Shown piece after piece: positions 1-11,128 of a stretch of 64,000 bases of DNA. How positions within the stretch are numbered: the first letter of the stretch is position 1; each line of letters begins with the position of its first letter. The DNA lies in assembly GCA_017654935.2 (NCBI GenBank), contig CM065699.1, positions 245,514 through 309,513 of the forward strand. Direction: 5' to 3'. The position numbers and the translations under genes are program-made. Below the pieces are notes generated by a model. The model saw nothing but the letters and a program-made list of their open reading frames with translations, had not been told where the DNA came from and did no database searches. The stretch is from Phymorhynchus buccinoides (taxonomy: Eukaryota > Mollusca > Gastropoda > Neogastropoda > Raphitomidae).

Positions 1-147
1 ATGGGAGGAGGCATGATGGGAGGAGGCATGATGGGTGGAGGCATGATGGGAGGAGGCATGATGGGCTGGGGCATGGGTGGCAGTTGGAGCTCCCTCAGCA
101 GCTTTGGAAGTTGCGGAAGTTTTGGAAGCTTTGGAAGTTTCGGTTAG
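1..147 (+). CDS. Last exon of a Gly/Met-rich protein (5' partial)
   Basis: Frame 1 is open from the first base to a TAG at 145-147. It encodes a tandem Gly/Met tract (repeats of M-M-G-G-G), then MGWGMGGSWSSL, then a Ser-Gly-Phe tail with one Cys (SFGSCGSFGSFGSFG). The strongest support is a second exon at 10986-11128 with the same ending (MGWGMGGSWSSL, SFGSCGSFGSFGSF, stop), so this is conserved coding sequence and not a chance frame. The 5' part, including any splice acceptor and signal peptide, lies left of the window. The family is not recognised. Composition resembles low-complexity Gly-rich structural or secreted proteins in general, which is inference only. Length here is 48 codons. Confidence 0.7.
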   Translation: MGGGMMGGGMMGGGMMGGGMMGWGMGGSWSSLSSFGSCGSFGSFGSFG

Positions 148-345
148 ACTGACATCCGTCTTCTATCGCTCTCACGAAACAACGGAAGGTTTTGGACATT
201 GTGAACCGACATCCATCTCTTGTTTTTTTTTGCAAACTGCACAAGTGTCAGACATTTTTTATTTTATTTTTTTTGCTGTCCCATCTTCTGGGCCATACAG
301 TGGCGTTGCTCCCACGCCGCTCATTCCGAATCCCAACTCGCAGCC
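148..345 (+). other. Probable 3' UTR / unique sequence after the first Gly-rich exon
   Basis: Non-repetitive DNA with T-rich runs near 222-232 and 257-273, lying between the stop codon and the minisatellite. No canonical AATAAA was seen, so the transcript end is not defined. Confidence 0.35.
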
Positions 346-732
346 ACACATCTTCTCCTTTCTGATATTGTGCTGCAGACATCTCCTTTCTGATATTGTG
401 CTGCACACATCTTCTCCTTTCTGATATTGTGCTGCAGACATCTCCTTTCTGATATTGTGCTGCACACATCTCCTTTCTGATATTGTGCTGCACACATCTT
501 CTCCTTTCTGATATTGTGCTGCACACATCTCCTTTCTGATATTGTGCTGCACACATCTTCTCCTTTCTGATATTGTGCTGCACACATCTTCTCCTTTCTG
601 ATATTGTGCTGCACACATCTTCTCCTTTCTGATATTGTGCTGCACACATCTCCTTTCTGATATTGTGCTGCACACATCTCCTTTCTGATATTGTGCTGCA
701 CACATCTTCTCCTTTCTGATATTGTGCTTCAG
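346..732. repeat. 28-31-bp minisatellite, left block
   Basis: About 13 tandem units carrying the core CTGATATTGTGCTGCA followed by CACATCTCCTT or CACATCTTCTCCTT. The two unit lengths (28 and 31 bp) differ by a 3-bp TCT insertion. The block continues in the same orientation at 1984-2235, so one array was split by the MULE between them. Open frames on the minus strand here are an effect of the repeat. Confidence 0.95.
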
Positions 733-1983
733 GGTATCGGGACAAGCACTCCCCGGACAAGTACCCTCGGACAGTCACCCCCTGGACAAGTACACCCCAG
801 ACAAGTACCCCCCGGAAAACATATATAGTGAAATAAAAAAGTGCTTATTATTGTTTATTATTATTAAAACCATATAAAACTGCTCACTGAAAATGAGTAG
901 CAATCCTCGAGACATCCTTGGACTGGTTTTGTGATGGAACATTCAAGGTTGTACCAGGTGTCTTCTACCAGCTCTTTACCATTCACGCACTCACCAACAA
1001 CCACATGGTTCCCTGTGTCTACGCTCTCCTACGCAACAAGCAGCAAGTGACGTATGTTACACTTCTACGCTACGTGAACTTCGTAGACTTAACCCAGATC
1101 TACAACCACGATCCATCATAATAGACTTTGAATTAGCTTCCATGAATGCACTGGCCGAGGTTTTCCCTAATGCAACCATACAAGGTTGCTTCTACCATCT
1201 CTCACAAGCTGTCTACCGCAAAATCCAGAGTGTTGGACTGCAGGAACTGTACCACACCAATGCCGACCTTAGCCTCAAGATCCGCATGATGACTGCTCTT
1301 GGTTTCGTCACACTGGACGATGTGGTAGAGTCATTTGATGACCTGACTGACTCTATGCCTGATGAAGCTGTACCTGGTGTGGACTATCTTGAGGACACAT
1401 ACATTGGTCGACAGCTGCGCTGTGGTCGACGAGCACCCCCCTTCGCTCATGCCATGTGGAACGCCCGAGACAGAGTGCAGGAAGGACTTCCTCGCACCAA
1501 CAATCACGTGGAAGGCTGGCATCGCCGTATGCAGTCTAATGTGGGAGCCTACCATCCTAGTATTTGTAATTTTGTGGATGTATTGCGACGTGAGCAATCC
1601 CTCAACGAAGTCATTATGACCCAGATACATGTACTAGCTGGACAAGCGGCTCCACCACAACGCGGCAAATACAAGGCCATCACCGAGCGCTTAGTTAGAG
1701 TTGTGGCCGACTATGGCAACCGCCCTATCTTGGACTTTCTACGAGGTATTGCACACAACATACAGATGTAGATTATATGAAGAACATTTTGCCTTGTATG
1801 TAATTGCCTGGTATGTAATTGCCTTGTATATAGAAATTAGTCCATAAAATTTAAAATAAAATATTTTAATAATACACACCTTTTTTATTTTTCACTATAT
1901 ATATATATGTTTTCCGGGGGGTACTTGTCCTAGGGGGGTAGTTGTCCAGGGGGTGACTGTCCGGGGGTACTTGTCCTAGAACC
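733..1983 (+). mobile_element. MULE (Mutator-like) DNA transposon, 1,251 bp, decayed
   Basis: Terminal inverted repeats lie at about 733-840 and 1881-1983. They begin GGTATCGGGACAAG and (reverse complement) GGTTCTAGGACAAG and run inward to a shared ATATAGTGAAA end. The element is bounded by GTGCTTCAG (724-732) and GTGCTGCAG (1984-1992), a 9-bp target duplication with one mismatch, which is the size expected for Mutator-like elements. Both flanks are the same minisatellite, so the insertion site is a repeat unit. Each TIR is itself a short tandem array of a ~14-15-bp GGACAAGTACCCC motif (five units left, four right). The interior encodes a truncated, frameshifted transposase, so this copy is probably inactive. 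Confidence 0.88.
897..1771 (+). pseudogene. MULE transposase fragment with frameshift
   Basis: Two frames join to give the catalytic part of a MULE-domain transposase. The first (897-~1085) carries the first catalytic Asp in WFCDGTFKVVPG. The second (~1078-1771, TAG-terminated) carries IIIDFELAS with the second Asp, GCFYHLSQAVYRK (the C..H motif) and NNHVEGWHRRM with the catalytic Glu. The frame changes near 1075-1090: in one frame the text reads ...LLRYV, in the other LNPDLQPRSIIID, so one small indel broke the gene. The N-terminal DNA-binding (zinc-finger) region usual for the family is missing; a stop lies at 894-896 and no ATG precedes the first Asp. Family assignment rests on motif order and the surrounding TIRs and is firm; the subfamily is not resolved. 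Confidence 0.85.
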
Positions 1984-2235
1984 GTGCTGCAGACATCTTC
2001 TCCTTCTGATATTGTGCTGCACACATCTTCTCCTTTCTGATATTGTGCTGCACACATCTCCTTTCTGATATTGTGCTGCAGACAAGTCATCTCCTTTCTG
2101 ATATTGTGCTGCACACATCTTCTCCTTTCTGATATTGTGCTGCACACATCTTCTCCTTTCTGATATTGTGCTGCACACATCTTCTCCTTTCTGATATTGT
2201 GCTGCACACATCTTCTCCTTTCTGATATTGTGCTC
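1984..2235. repeat. 28-31-bp minisatellite, right block
   Basis: Eight or nine units of the same CTGATATTGTGCTGCA repeat as at 346-732, same orientation, resuming directly at the right edge of the MULE. One unit carries an extra GACAAGTC segment near 2080. Confidence 0.95.
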
Positions 2236-2446
2236 ATCATTCGGAGACCAGCAGTGTTGTGTGTGGATTCAGTTGATCTGGTGACGAAGACTGCTCTGAT
2301 CATGATCATGGTGAATAGTGGTGTGTTAGGGTTCTTCACTTATAAGTAATATTCTTCTTGTGATGACGTTTTATTGTAGTGATGATGAATATTGTCTACT
2401 CTGCTATCTCCTCAAATATATGTGATAGGAAATCATTTGGTGAAGT
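2236..2446. other. Unique spacer
   Basis: About 210 bp of non-repetitive sequence between two arrays. No coding or RNA signal was recognised. Confidence 0.5.
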
Positions 2447-2945
2447 TCTGCTTTTGAGGATGAGGATGAGGATGAATAGGAACATGTTTAGCGTGTGCTG
2501 CTTCAGTTCTAACTTCCTTGTATTGTTGATGGCTGTGTTAACCCCTTTTGAGGTTGAGGATGAGGATGAGGATGAATAGGAACATGTTTAGCGTGTGCTG
2601 CTTCAGTTCTAACTTCCTTGTATTGTTGATGGCTGTGTTAACCCCTTTTGAGGTTGAGGATGAGGATGAGGATGAATAGGAACATGTTTAGCGTGTGCTG
2701 CTTCAGTTCTAACTTCCTTGTATTGTTGATGGCTGTGTTAACCCCTTTTGAGGTTGAGGATGAGGATGAGGATGAATAGGAACATGTTTAGCGTGTGCTG
2801 CTTCAGTTCTAACTTCCTTGTATTGTTGATGGCTGTGTTAACCCCTTTTGAGGTTGAGGATGAGGATGAATAGGAACATGTTTAGCGTGTGCTGCTTCAG
2901 TTCTAACTTCCTTGTATTGTTGATGGCTGTGTTAACCCCTTGACT
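2447..2945. repeat. 100-bp tandem repeat, about 5 copies
   Basis: The marker GAATAGGAACATGTTTAGCG recurs every 100 bp (about 2474, 2574, 2674, 2774, then 2868). Each unit holds a (GATGAG)n micro-repeat; the last copy has lost two GATGAG hexamers. No coding signal. Confidence 0.95.
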
Positions 2946-3162
2946 GCCATATAGCGTATCACCTATCACGTACTGACTTGATGACATCACTGATGACTCA
3001 TCAGATGAAGAGGAATAACTATGATATGCTGCCTTTTGCTCTAACACAGTCAAGAGAGTTATATCCCCAGACCATTTTGCCAGATTGGCTCTATCAGTTG
3101 TCTTTTTCATGGCCTCATTTGCCCAATGAATTGTTCTTTAATTTTCTCTGGCAGTCAAGGAG

Positions 3163-3540
3163 TTAAAGCTGTGTTAGTGATGATGATGAAGAACCTAGTG
3201 AATAGCGTATGTGTCCTGTGACCTGTCAGCTGTTTGTGTTAAAGCTGTGTTAGTGATGATGATGAAGAACCTAGTGAATAGCGTATGTGTCCTGTGACCT
3301 GTCAGCTGTTTGTGTTAAAGCTGTGTTAGTGATGATGATGAAGAACCTAGTGAATAGCGTATGTGTCCTGTGACCTGTCAGCTGTTTGTGTTAAAGCTGT
3401 GTTAGTGATGATGATGAAGAACCTAGGGAATAGCGTATGTGTCCTGTGACCTGTCAGCTGTTTGTGTTAAAGCTGTGTTAGTGATGATGATGAAGAACCT
3501 ATTGCCTATTGCCTTGTGACCTGTGACCTGTCAGCTGTTT
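3163..3540. repeat. 76-bp tandem repeat, about 5 copies
   Basis: Units start TTAAAGCTGTGTTAGTGATG and recur about every 76-77 bp from 3163. Each contains a GATGATGATGAAG stretch, and the last unit is truncated. The 217 bp before it (2946-3162) is unique and AT-rich. Confidence 0.93.
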
Positions 3541-3625
3541 GTTGATCTGACGTCAGGCTGATTCAGTGGTGTTGTCTGTTGTGTTATCTTTCTGTTGGTT
3601 TGGGCTCAAACAGTTGACTTTATTG

Positions 3626-5494
3626 GTGTGTTTAACATTAGGTACAGACATTGATGTGATAGGGTTTGATAGCATTGTTCAGGTGTGTTAAACATTACAT
3701 ACAGACATTGATATGATAGGGTTTGATAGCACTATTCTGGTGTGTTAAACATTACATACAGACATTGATGTGATAGGGTTTGATAGCACTGTTCATTGGT
3801 GTGTTAAACATTAGGTACAGACATTGATGTGATAGGGTTTGATAGCACTGTTCTGGTGTGTTAAACATTACGTACAGACATTGATGTGATAGGGTTTGAT
3901 AGCATTGTTCTGGTGTGTTAAACATTAGGGTTTGATACAGACATTGATGTGATAGGGTTTGATAGCATTGTTCTGGTGTGTTAAACATTACATACAGACA
4001 TTGATGTGATAGGGTTTGATAGCACTGTTCTGGTGTGTTAAACATTAGGTACAGACATTGATGTGATAGGGTTTGATAGCATTGTTCTGGTGTGTTAAAC
4101 ATTAGGTACAGACATTGATGTGATAGGGTTTGATAGCACTGTTCTGGTGTGTTAAACATTAGGTACAGACATTGATGTGATAGGGTTTGATAGCACTGTT
4201 CTGGTGTGTTAAACATTAGGTACAGACATTGATGTGATAGGGTTTGATAGCACTGTTCTGGTGTGTTAAACATTAGGTACAGACATTGATGTGATAGGGT
4301 TTGATAGCATTGTTCTGGTGTGTTAAACATTAGGTACAGACATTGATGTGATAGGGTTTGATAGCACTGTTCTGGTGTGTTAAACATTAGGTACAGACAT
4401 TGATGTGATAGGGTTTGATAGCACTGTTCTGGTGTGTTAAACATTAGGTACAGACATTGATGTGATAGGGTTTGATAGCATTGTTCTGGTGTGTTAAACA
4501 TTAGGTACAGACATTGATGTGATAGGGTTTGATAGCATTGTTCTGGTGTGTTAAACATTAGGTACAGACATTGATGTGATAGGGTTTGATAGCACTGTTC
4601 TGGTGTGTTAAACATTAGGTACAGACATTGATGTGATAGGGTTTGATAGCACTGTTCTGGTGTGTTAAACATTAGGTACAGACATTGATGTGATAGGGTT
4701 TGATAGCATTGTTCTGGTGTGTTAAACATTACGTACAGACATTGATGTGATAGGGTTTGATAGCATTGTTCTGGTGTGTTAAACATTAGGTACAGACATT
4801 GATGTGATAGGGTTTGATAGCACTGTTCTGGTGTGTTAAACATTAGGTACAGACATTGATTGATGTGATAGGGTTTGATAGCATTGTTCTGGTGTGTTAA
4901 ACATTAGGTACAGACATTGATGTGATAGGGTTTGATAGCATTGTTCTGGTGTGTTAAACATTAGGTACAGACATTGATGTGATAGGGTTTGATAGCATTG
5001 TTCTGGTGTGTTAAACATTAGGTACAGACATTGATGTGATAGGGTTTGATAGCATTGTTCTGGTGTGTTAAACATTAGGTACAGACATTGATGTGATAGG
5101 GTTTGATAGCACTGTTCTGGTGTGTTAAACATTAGGTACAGACATTGATGTGATAGGGTTTGATAGCATTGTTCTGGTGTGTTAAACATTTACAGACATT
5201 GATATGATAGGGTTTGATAGCATTGTTCTGGTGTGTTAAACATTAGGTACAGACATTGATGTGATAGGGTTTGATAGCACTGTTCTGGTGTGTTAAACAT
5301 TAGGTACAGACATTGATGTGATAGGGTTTGATAGCATTGTTCTGGTGTGTTAAACATTAGGTACAGACATTGATGTGATAGGGTTTGATAGCACTGTTCT
5401 GGTGTGTTAAACATTAGGTACAGACATTGATTATGATAGGATAGGGTTTGATAGCATTGTTCTGGTGTGATAGCATTGTTCTGGTGTGTTAAAC
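3626..5494. repeat. 57-bp satellite array, block I (about 33 units)
   Basis: Unit core GATAGGGTTTGATAGCA...GTGTGTTAAACATTA, period 57 bp. Variants alternate between AGCACTG and AGCATTG and between TTAGGTAC, TTACGTAC and TTACATAC. Because 57 is divisible by three the minus strand reads open for hundreds of codons with a 19-residue period. Small length changes (for example an extra TGAT near 4860) break these frames, and no unit looks selected for protein. The array is interrupted by a LINE tail at 5495-6290 and resumes. Confidence 0.97.
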
Positions 5495-6071
5495 ATTACT
5501 GACTCATCTACGCCTTTCGCTCTGCCCTTAAAACTCACTTGTTTCGGACATATTATGATTGATTAGTGTTTGTAGTGTACAGACATTGATGGTGTGTAGC
5601 ATTGTTCTGGTTGTTAAACATTACATGTGTGGTGTGTAAACATTAGGTACAGACATTGATATGGGGGTTGGGTCTTTGATTGCATCTGAAATCTTGTAAA
5701 AAATGTTTTACAATTAGTGTTTGTGTTTAGTGTGTGTGTGTGTGTGTGTTGTGGGGGGGGGGGGGGCGTTTTATTGCAGAAATTGTAAAAAAATGTATTT
5801 TGTATGTAGAATGTCTACGTCTTGTAAACTTTAAATGCTTGTAAATGAGGTAGAAGGTATTTTTGTTTTTGCAAAATTTGTCTATTATAATTAGTCATGT
5901 AATTGGTATGTCGATGGCAGTATGATTTTATTTCAAGTTGCAGTATTGTATTCAAACTTGATTGAGAATGTGAATGTGGTCTCTATGTTTCTTCTTAGAA
6001 TGTTCATGTTGTAACTATTTTACTTGTATAATTAATTGTGTGCGAGCGTGCGTGTGCGCATGCATGTGTGT

Positions 6072-6136
<65 letters not shown>

Positions 6137-6290
6137 TAAGGAAGTAAGAGAACGTTGCGTGCAAGCATCGTGCTTATTTTACTTTCTAATGATTAATTAT
6201 TTGTTTGCCTTTAATGTTCTTGTTATCAATGTAAAGCGCACTGAGCTCATGTGAGAAAGAGCGCTATATAAATTCCCATTATTATTATAC
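5495..6290 (+). mobile_element. LINE 3' end inserted in the 57-bp satellite
   Basis: The first ~65 bp read FRSALKTHLFRTYYD then TGA at 5560-5562, the typical C-terminus of jockey/CR1/L2-type reverse transcriptases. The last ~60 bp (TAAAGCGCACTGAGCTC ... AGAGCGCTATATAAATTC, then ATT repeats) are a retroposon 3' tail. An inverted, nearly identical copy of 6120-6290 lies at 56413-56600. Between, 5574-5661 contains decayed satellite-like units, 5729-5766 a GT/G run and 6065-6133 a (GT)n tract. The satellite resumes exactly after the ATT tail, which supports insertion into the array. No clear target duplication was seen. Confidence 0.75.
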
Positions 6291-9200
6291 AGACATTGAT
6301 GTGATAGGGTTTGATAGCACTGTTCTGGTGTGTTAAACATTAGGTACAGACATTGATGTGATAGGGTTTGATAGCACTGTTCTGGTGTGTTAAACATTAC
6401 ATACAGACATTGATGTGATAGGGTTTGATAGCATTGTTCTGGTGTGTTAAACATTAGCTACAGACATTGATATGATAGGGTTTGATAGCATTGTACTGGT
6501 GTGTTAAACATTAGGTACAGACATTGATGTGATAGGGTTTGATAGCACTGTTCTGGTGTGTTAAACATTAGGTACAGACATTGATGTGATAGGGTTTGAT
6601 AGCACTGTTCTGGTGTGTTAAACATTAGGTACAGACATTGATGTGATAGGGTTTGATAGCACTGTTCTGGTGTGTTAAACATTAGGTACAGACATTGATG
6701 TGATAGGGTTTGATAGCATTGTTCTGGTGTGTTAAACATTAGGTACAGACATTGATGTGATAGGGTTTGATAGCACTGTTCTGGTGTGTTAAACATTAGG
6801 TACAGACATTGATATGATAGGGTTTGATAGCATTGTTCTGGTGTGTTAAACATTACGTACAGACATTGATGTGATAGGGTTTGATAGCACTGTCTTGGTG
6901 TGTTAAACATTAGGTACAGACATTGATGTGATAGGGTTTGATAGCACTGTTCTGGTGTGTTAAACATTACATACAGACATTGATGTGATAGGGTTTGATA
7001 GCACTGTTCTGGTGTGTTAAACATTAGGTACAGACATTGATATGATAGGGTTTGATAGCATTGTTCTGGTGTGTTAAACATTAGGTACAGACATTGATAT
7101 GATAGGGTTTGATAGCACTGTTCTGGTGTGTTAAACATTAGGTACAGACATTGATATGATAGGGTTTGATAGCACTGTTCTGGTGTGTTAAACATTACGT
7201 ACAGACATTGATGTGATAGGGTTTGATAGCACTGTTCTGGTGTGTTAAACATTAGGTACAGACATTGATATGATAGGGTTTGATAGCACTGTTCTGGTGT
7301 GTTAAACATTACGTACAGACATTGATGTGATAGGGTTTGATAGCATTGTTCTGGTGTGTTAAACATTAGGTACAGACATTGATGTGATAGGGTTTGATAG
7401 CACTATTCTGGTGTGTTAAACATTACATACAGACATTGATGTGATAGGGTTTGATAGCATTGTTCTGGTGTGACATTGATATGATAGGGTTTGATAGCAC
7501 TGTTCTGGTGTGTTAAACATTACATACAGACATTGATATGATAGGGTTTGATAGCACTGTTCTGGTGTGTTAAACATTAGGTACAGACATTGATGTGATA
7601 GGGTTTGATAGCATTGTTCTGGTGTGTTAAACATTACATACAGACATTGATGTGATAGGGTTTGATAGCACTGTTCTGGTGTGTTAAACATTACATACAG
7701 ACATTGATGTGATAGGGTTTGATAGCATTGTTCTGGTGTGTTAAACATTACATACAGACATTGATGTGATAGGGTTTGATAGCACTGTTCTGGTGTGTTA
7801 AACATTACATACAGACATTGATGTGATAGGGTTTGATAGCATTGTTCTGGTGTGTTAAACATTAGCTACAGACATTGATATGATAGGGTTTGATAGCATT
7901 GTACTGGTGTGTTAAACATTAGGTACAGACATTGATGTGATAGGGTTTGATAGCACTGTCTTGGTGTGTTAAACATTAGGTACAGACATTGATGTGATAG
8001 GGTTTGATAGCACTGTTCTGGTGTGTTAAACATTAGGTACAGACATTGATGTGATAGGGTTTGATAGCACTGTTCTGGTGTGTTAAACATTAGGTACAGA
8101 CATTGATGTGATAGGGTTTGATAGCATTGTTCTGGTGTGTTAAACATTAGGTACAGACATTGATATGATAGGGTTTGATAGCATTGTTCTGGTGTGTTAA
8201 ACATTAGGTACAGACATTGATATGATAGGGTTTGATAGCACTGTTCTGGTGTGTTAAACATTACGTACAGACATTGATGTGATAGGGTTTGATAGCATTG
8301 TTCTGGTGTGTTAAACATTAGGTACAGACATTGATGTGATAGGGTTTGATAGCACTGTTCTGGTGTGTTAAACATTAGGTACAGACATTGATGTGATAGG
8401 GTTTGATAGCACTGTTCTGGTGTGTTAAACATTACATACAGACATTGATGTGATAGGGTTTGATAGCACTGTTCTGGTGTGTTAAACATTAGGTACAGAC
8501 ATTGATATGATAGGGTTTGATAGCATTGTTCTGGTGTGTTAAACATTAGGTACAGACATTGATATGATAGGGTTTGATAGCACTGTTCTGGTGTGTTAAA
8601 CATTAGGTACAGACATTGATATGATAGGGTTTGATAGCACTGTTCTGGTGTGTTAAACATTACGTACAGACATTGATGTGATAGGGTTTGATAGCACTGT
8701 TCTGGTGTGTTAAACATTAGGTACAGACATTGATATGATAGGGTTTGATAGCACTGTTCTGGTGTGTTAAACATTACGTACAGACATTGATGTGATAGGG
8801 TTTGATAGCATTGTTCTGGTGTGTTAAACATTAGGTACAGACATTGATGTGATAGGGTTTGATAGCACTGTTCTGGTGTGTTAAACATTACATACAGACA
8901 TTGATGTGATAGGTTTTGATAGCATTGTTCTGGTGTGACATTGATATGATAGGGTTTGATAGCACTGTTCTGGTGTGTTAAACATTACATAGAGACATTG
9001 ATATGATAGGGTTTCATAGCACTGTTCTGGTGTGTTAAACATTAGGTACAGACATTGATGTGATAGGGTTTGATAGCATTGTACTGGTGTGTTAAACATT
9101 AGGTACAGACATTGATATGATAGGGTTTGATAGCACTGTTCTGGTGTGTTAAACATTAGGTACAGACATTGATGTTATAGGGTTTGATAGCACTGTTCTG

Positions 9201-9309
9201 GTGTGTTAAACATTAGGTACAGACATTGATGTGATAGGGTTTGATAGCACTGTTCTGGTGTGTTAAACATTAGGTACAGACATTGATGTGATAGGGTTTG
9301 ATAGCATTA
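6291..9309. repeat. 57-bp satellite array, block II (about 53 units)
   Basis: Same unit as 3626-5494. Rare variants recur in the same order: TTAGCTACAG at 6456 and 7864, CTGTCTTGG near 6890 and 7956, and a truncated junction (GGTGTGACATTG) at 7471 and 8936. This indicates a block duplication of about 1.4 kb inside the array with later gain and loss of single units. Minus-strand frames of up to 340 codons are periodic and not called as genes. Confidence 0.97.
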
Positions 9310-10122
9310 TTCGCCACAGAAATCTTCTGCTGTTGTTGTTGGCATTGTTCTTGTGGGAAGGGTTGGTTGCAACATGGTGTAGATCTGATTTGGGGGCTAG
9401 TGCTACTTCAACACATGCATGACAGTACGCTTAAACACACACACAAGAACATACAAAGGCGCACACACAGTGCATACAGTCGCCCACATATGTTGAGGTA
9501 ACTATAGCGACATACTACACACACATGCATATACACCACACACATTTAGGGATACACACACATACATTCACATAACACACATCACACATGTTTTTCCCTG
9601 CCTATCTTATTACCTCCATTCTGAAGCCCCCCCCCCCCCCTTCTACTTTGACTAAACAAATGGTAGTAGTCTAGTGACTGTGTGAGTGTGTGTGTGAGTG
9701 TATGTGTGTGTGTTTGTGTTTGTGTGAGTGTGTTTGTGATGAATTTTGTTATGAGAATGTAATGTACTCAAGTATGTGCGTGACTATAAATACATGTATG
9801 TGAGTGCCTGCTTTGTCCCATATGTGCCCTGCCGGGCCGAGAGGACATAAAACTCTATATTTCATTCGTGAGTGCCTGCTTATAGAATGTACCCAGGGAA
9901 GACCTTACCATCTTCAGGAAGACCGTCCATACGGGTCTTTGACCAATTGGACGATAATCTCACATTCTGGGTTGTAGAATGTGTCTTTGTGCACAGGTCT
10001 TATATTCATTGAAAGTCCTGGGCTACAGTCAGGGGCTGAAGTCTGTCTTTTTCTCAGTCTCTCTCTCCACAGGCATTTGTAATGAGGTATAGGCAGGATG
10101 CAAGGCTCTGATGTCTGTCTGT
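9310..10122. other. Unique sequence with CA/GT-rich tracts and a possible retroposon tail
   Basis: Contains CA-rich DNA at 9430-9590, a C run near 9628-9640 and GT-rich DNA at 9680-9740. A segment near 9820-9870 ends GAGGACATAAAACTC and resembles the 3' ends of molluscan non-LTR elements (weak). No gene was recognised. Confidence 0.4.
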
Positions 10123-10985
10123 CTGAGTTTATCTCTACAGGTCTGATGGGTAGTGCAGCCTTGAGGTACAGTTTGGGGCAGATCAGGGGTGTGGCCTGAT
10201 GGGGCGTGGCCTGATATCTGTCAATCTGTCACTACAGGTCTGATGGGTGGTGCAGTCTTGAGGTACAGTTTGGGGCAGATCAAGGGTGAGGCCTGATGGG
10301 GTGTGGCCTGATATCTGTCAATCTGTCACTACAGGTCTGATGGGTGGTGCAGCCTTGAGGTACAGTTTGGCGCAGATCGGGGGTGTGGCCTGATTGGGGG
10401 AGTTGTGGTCTGATGTGTGTCAATCTGTCACTACAGGTCTGATAGGTGGAATGGCACTGGGTTATGGTTTCGGGGGAGGTGGGGGGGGGGGGGGGGCATG
10501 GTCTGATGTGTGTCAATCTTTGTCACTACAGGTCTGATGGGTGGAGCAGCACTGGGTTATGGTTCGGGATGGATGGAGGTCGTGGCCTGATAGGGGGAAG
10601 GGGGGGGAGGGTGTCTGGTGTGTGTCAATCGGTCACTACAGGTCTGATGGGTGGAGCAGCACTGGGCTATGGTTTGGGGCAGATGTGGGGCCCTGGCCTG
10701 ATGGGGGGGGAAGGGAGGGGGGCGTGGTCTGATGTGGGTCAATCACTGTCATTACAGATCTGATGGGGTGGAGCAGCACTGGGATATGGTTTGGGGTAGA
10801 TGTGGGGCCCTGGCCTGATGGGGGGGAGGGGGGGGGGGGCGTGGTCTGATGTTGGTCAGTCAGTCATTACAGATCTGATGGGTGGAGCAGCACTGGGCTA
10901 TGGTTTGGGGCGGATGTGGGGGCCATGGCCTGATGGGGGGGAGGGGGGGGCGTGGTCTGATGTGTGTCAATCACTATCATTACAG
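10123..10985 (+). repeat. Eight tandem copies of splice acceptor plus exon start
   Basis: Each unit of about 95-116 bp has a CACTACAG or CATTACAG acceptor followed directly by GTCTGATGGGTGG(A/T)GCAGC. Exon-like starts fall at 10141, 10238, 10335, 10437, 10532, 10642, 10758 and 10873; a ninth, 10986, begins the intact last exon. Read in the phase of that exon, the later copies begin LMGGAALGYGLG, while the first three are diverged (LMGSAALRYSLG). None of the eight has the Trp/Ser/Phe ending, several are broken by G runs or stops, and no good GT donor was seen. They look like decaying duplicates of the exon's 5' half. Confidence 0.75.
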
Positions 10986-11128
10986 GTCTGATGGGTGGAG
11001 CAGCACTGGGCTATGGTTTGGGGCGGATGCAGGGCCGTGGCCTGATGGGGTGGGGAATGGGGGGCAGCTGGAGTTCCCTGGATTCCTTCGGAAGCTGTGG
11101 CAGCTTTGGAAGCTTTGGCAGCTTCTAG
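10986..11128 (+). CDS. Last exon of a Gly-rich protein, paralogue of 1-147
   Basis: The acceptor TCATTACAG ends at 10985. The exon enters in phase 1 (the first base of the first Gly codon would come from the previous exon) and reads LMGGAALGYGLGRMQG, then LMGWGMGGSWSSL, then DSFGSCGSFGSFGSF and TAG at 11126-11128. The end matches the exon at 1-147 almost residue for residue, which is why this phase was chosen over longer open frames. Upstream lie eight partial copies of the same acceptor and exon start. The earlier exons of this gene are not visible, so the protein cannot be completed. Function unknown. It could be a second gene or an alternative last exon of the same gene as 1-147. Confidence 0.68.

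Noticed and set aside
3752..8888. Minus-strand frames of up to 363 codons with a 19-residue repeat
   Set aside because: They follow from a 57-bp period without stops. They are broken by array length changes, and there is no start context or flanking coding sequence.
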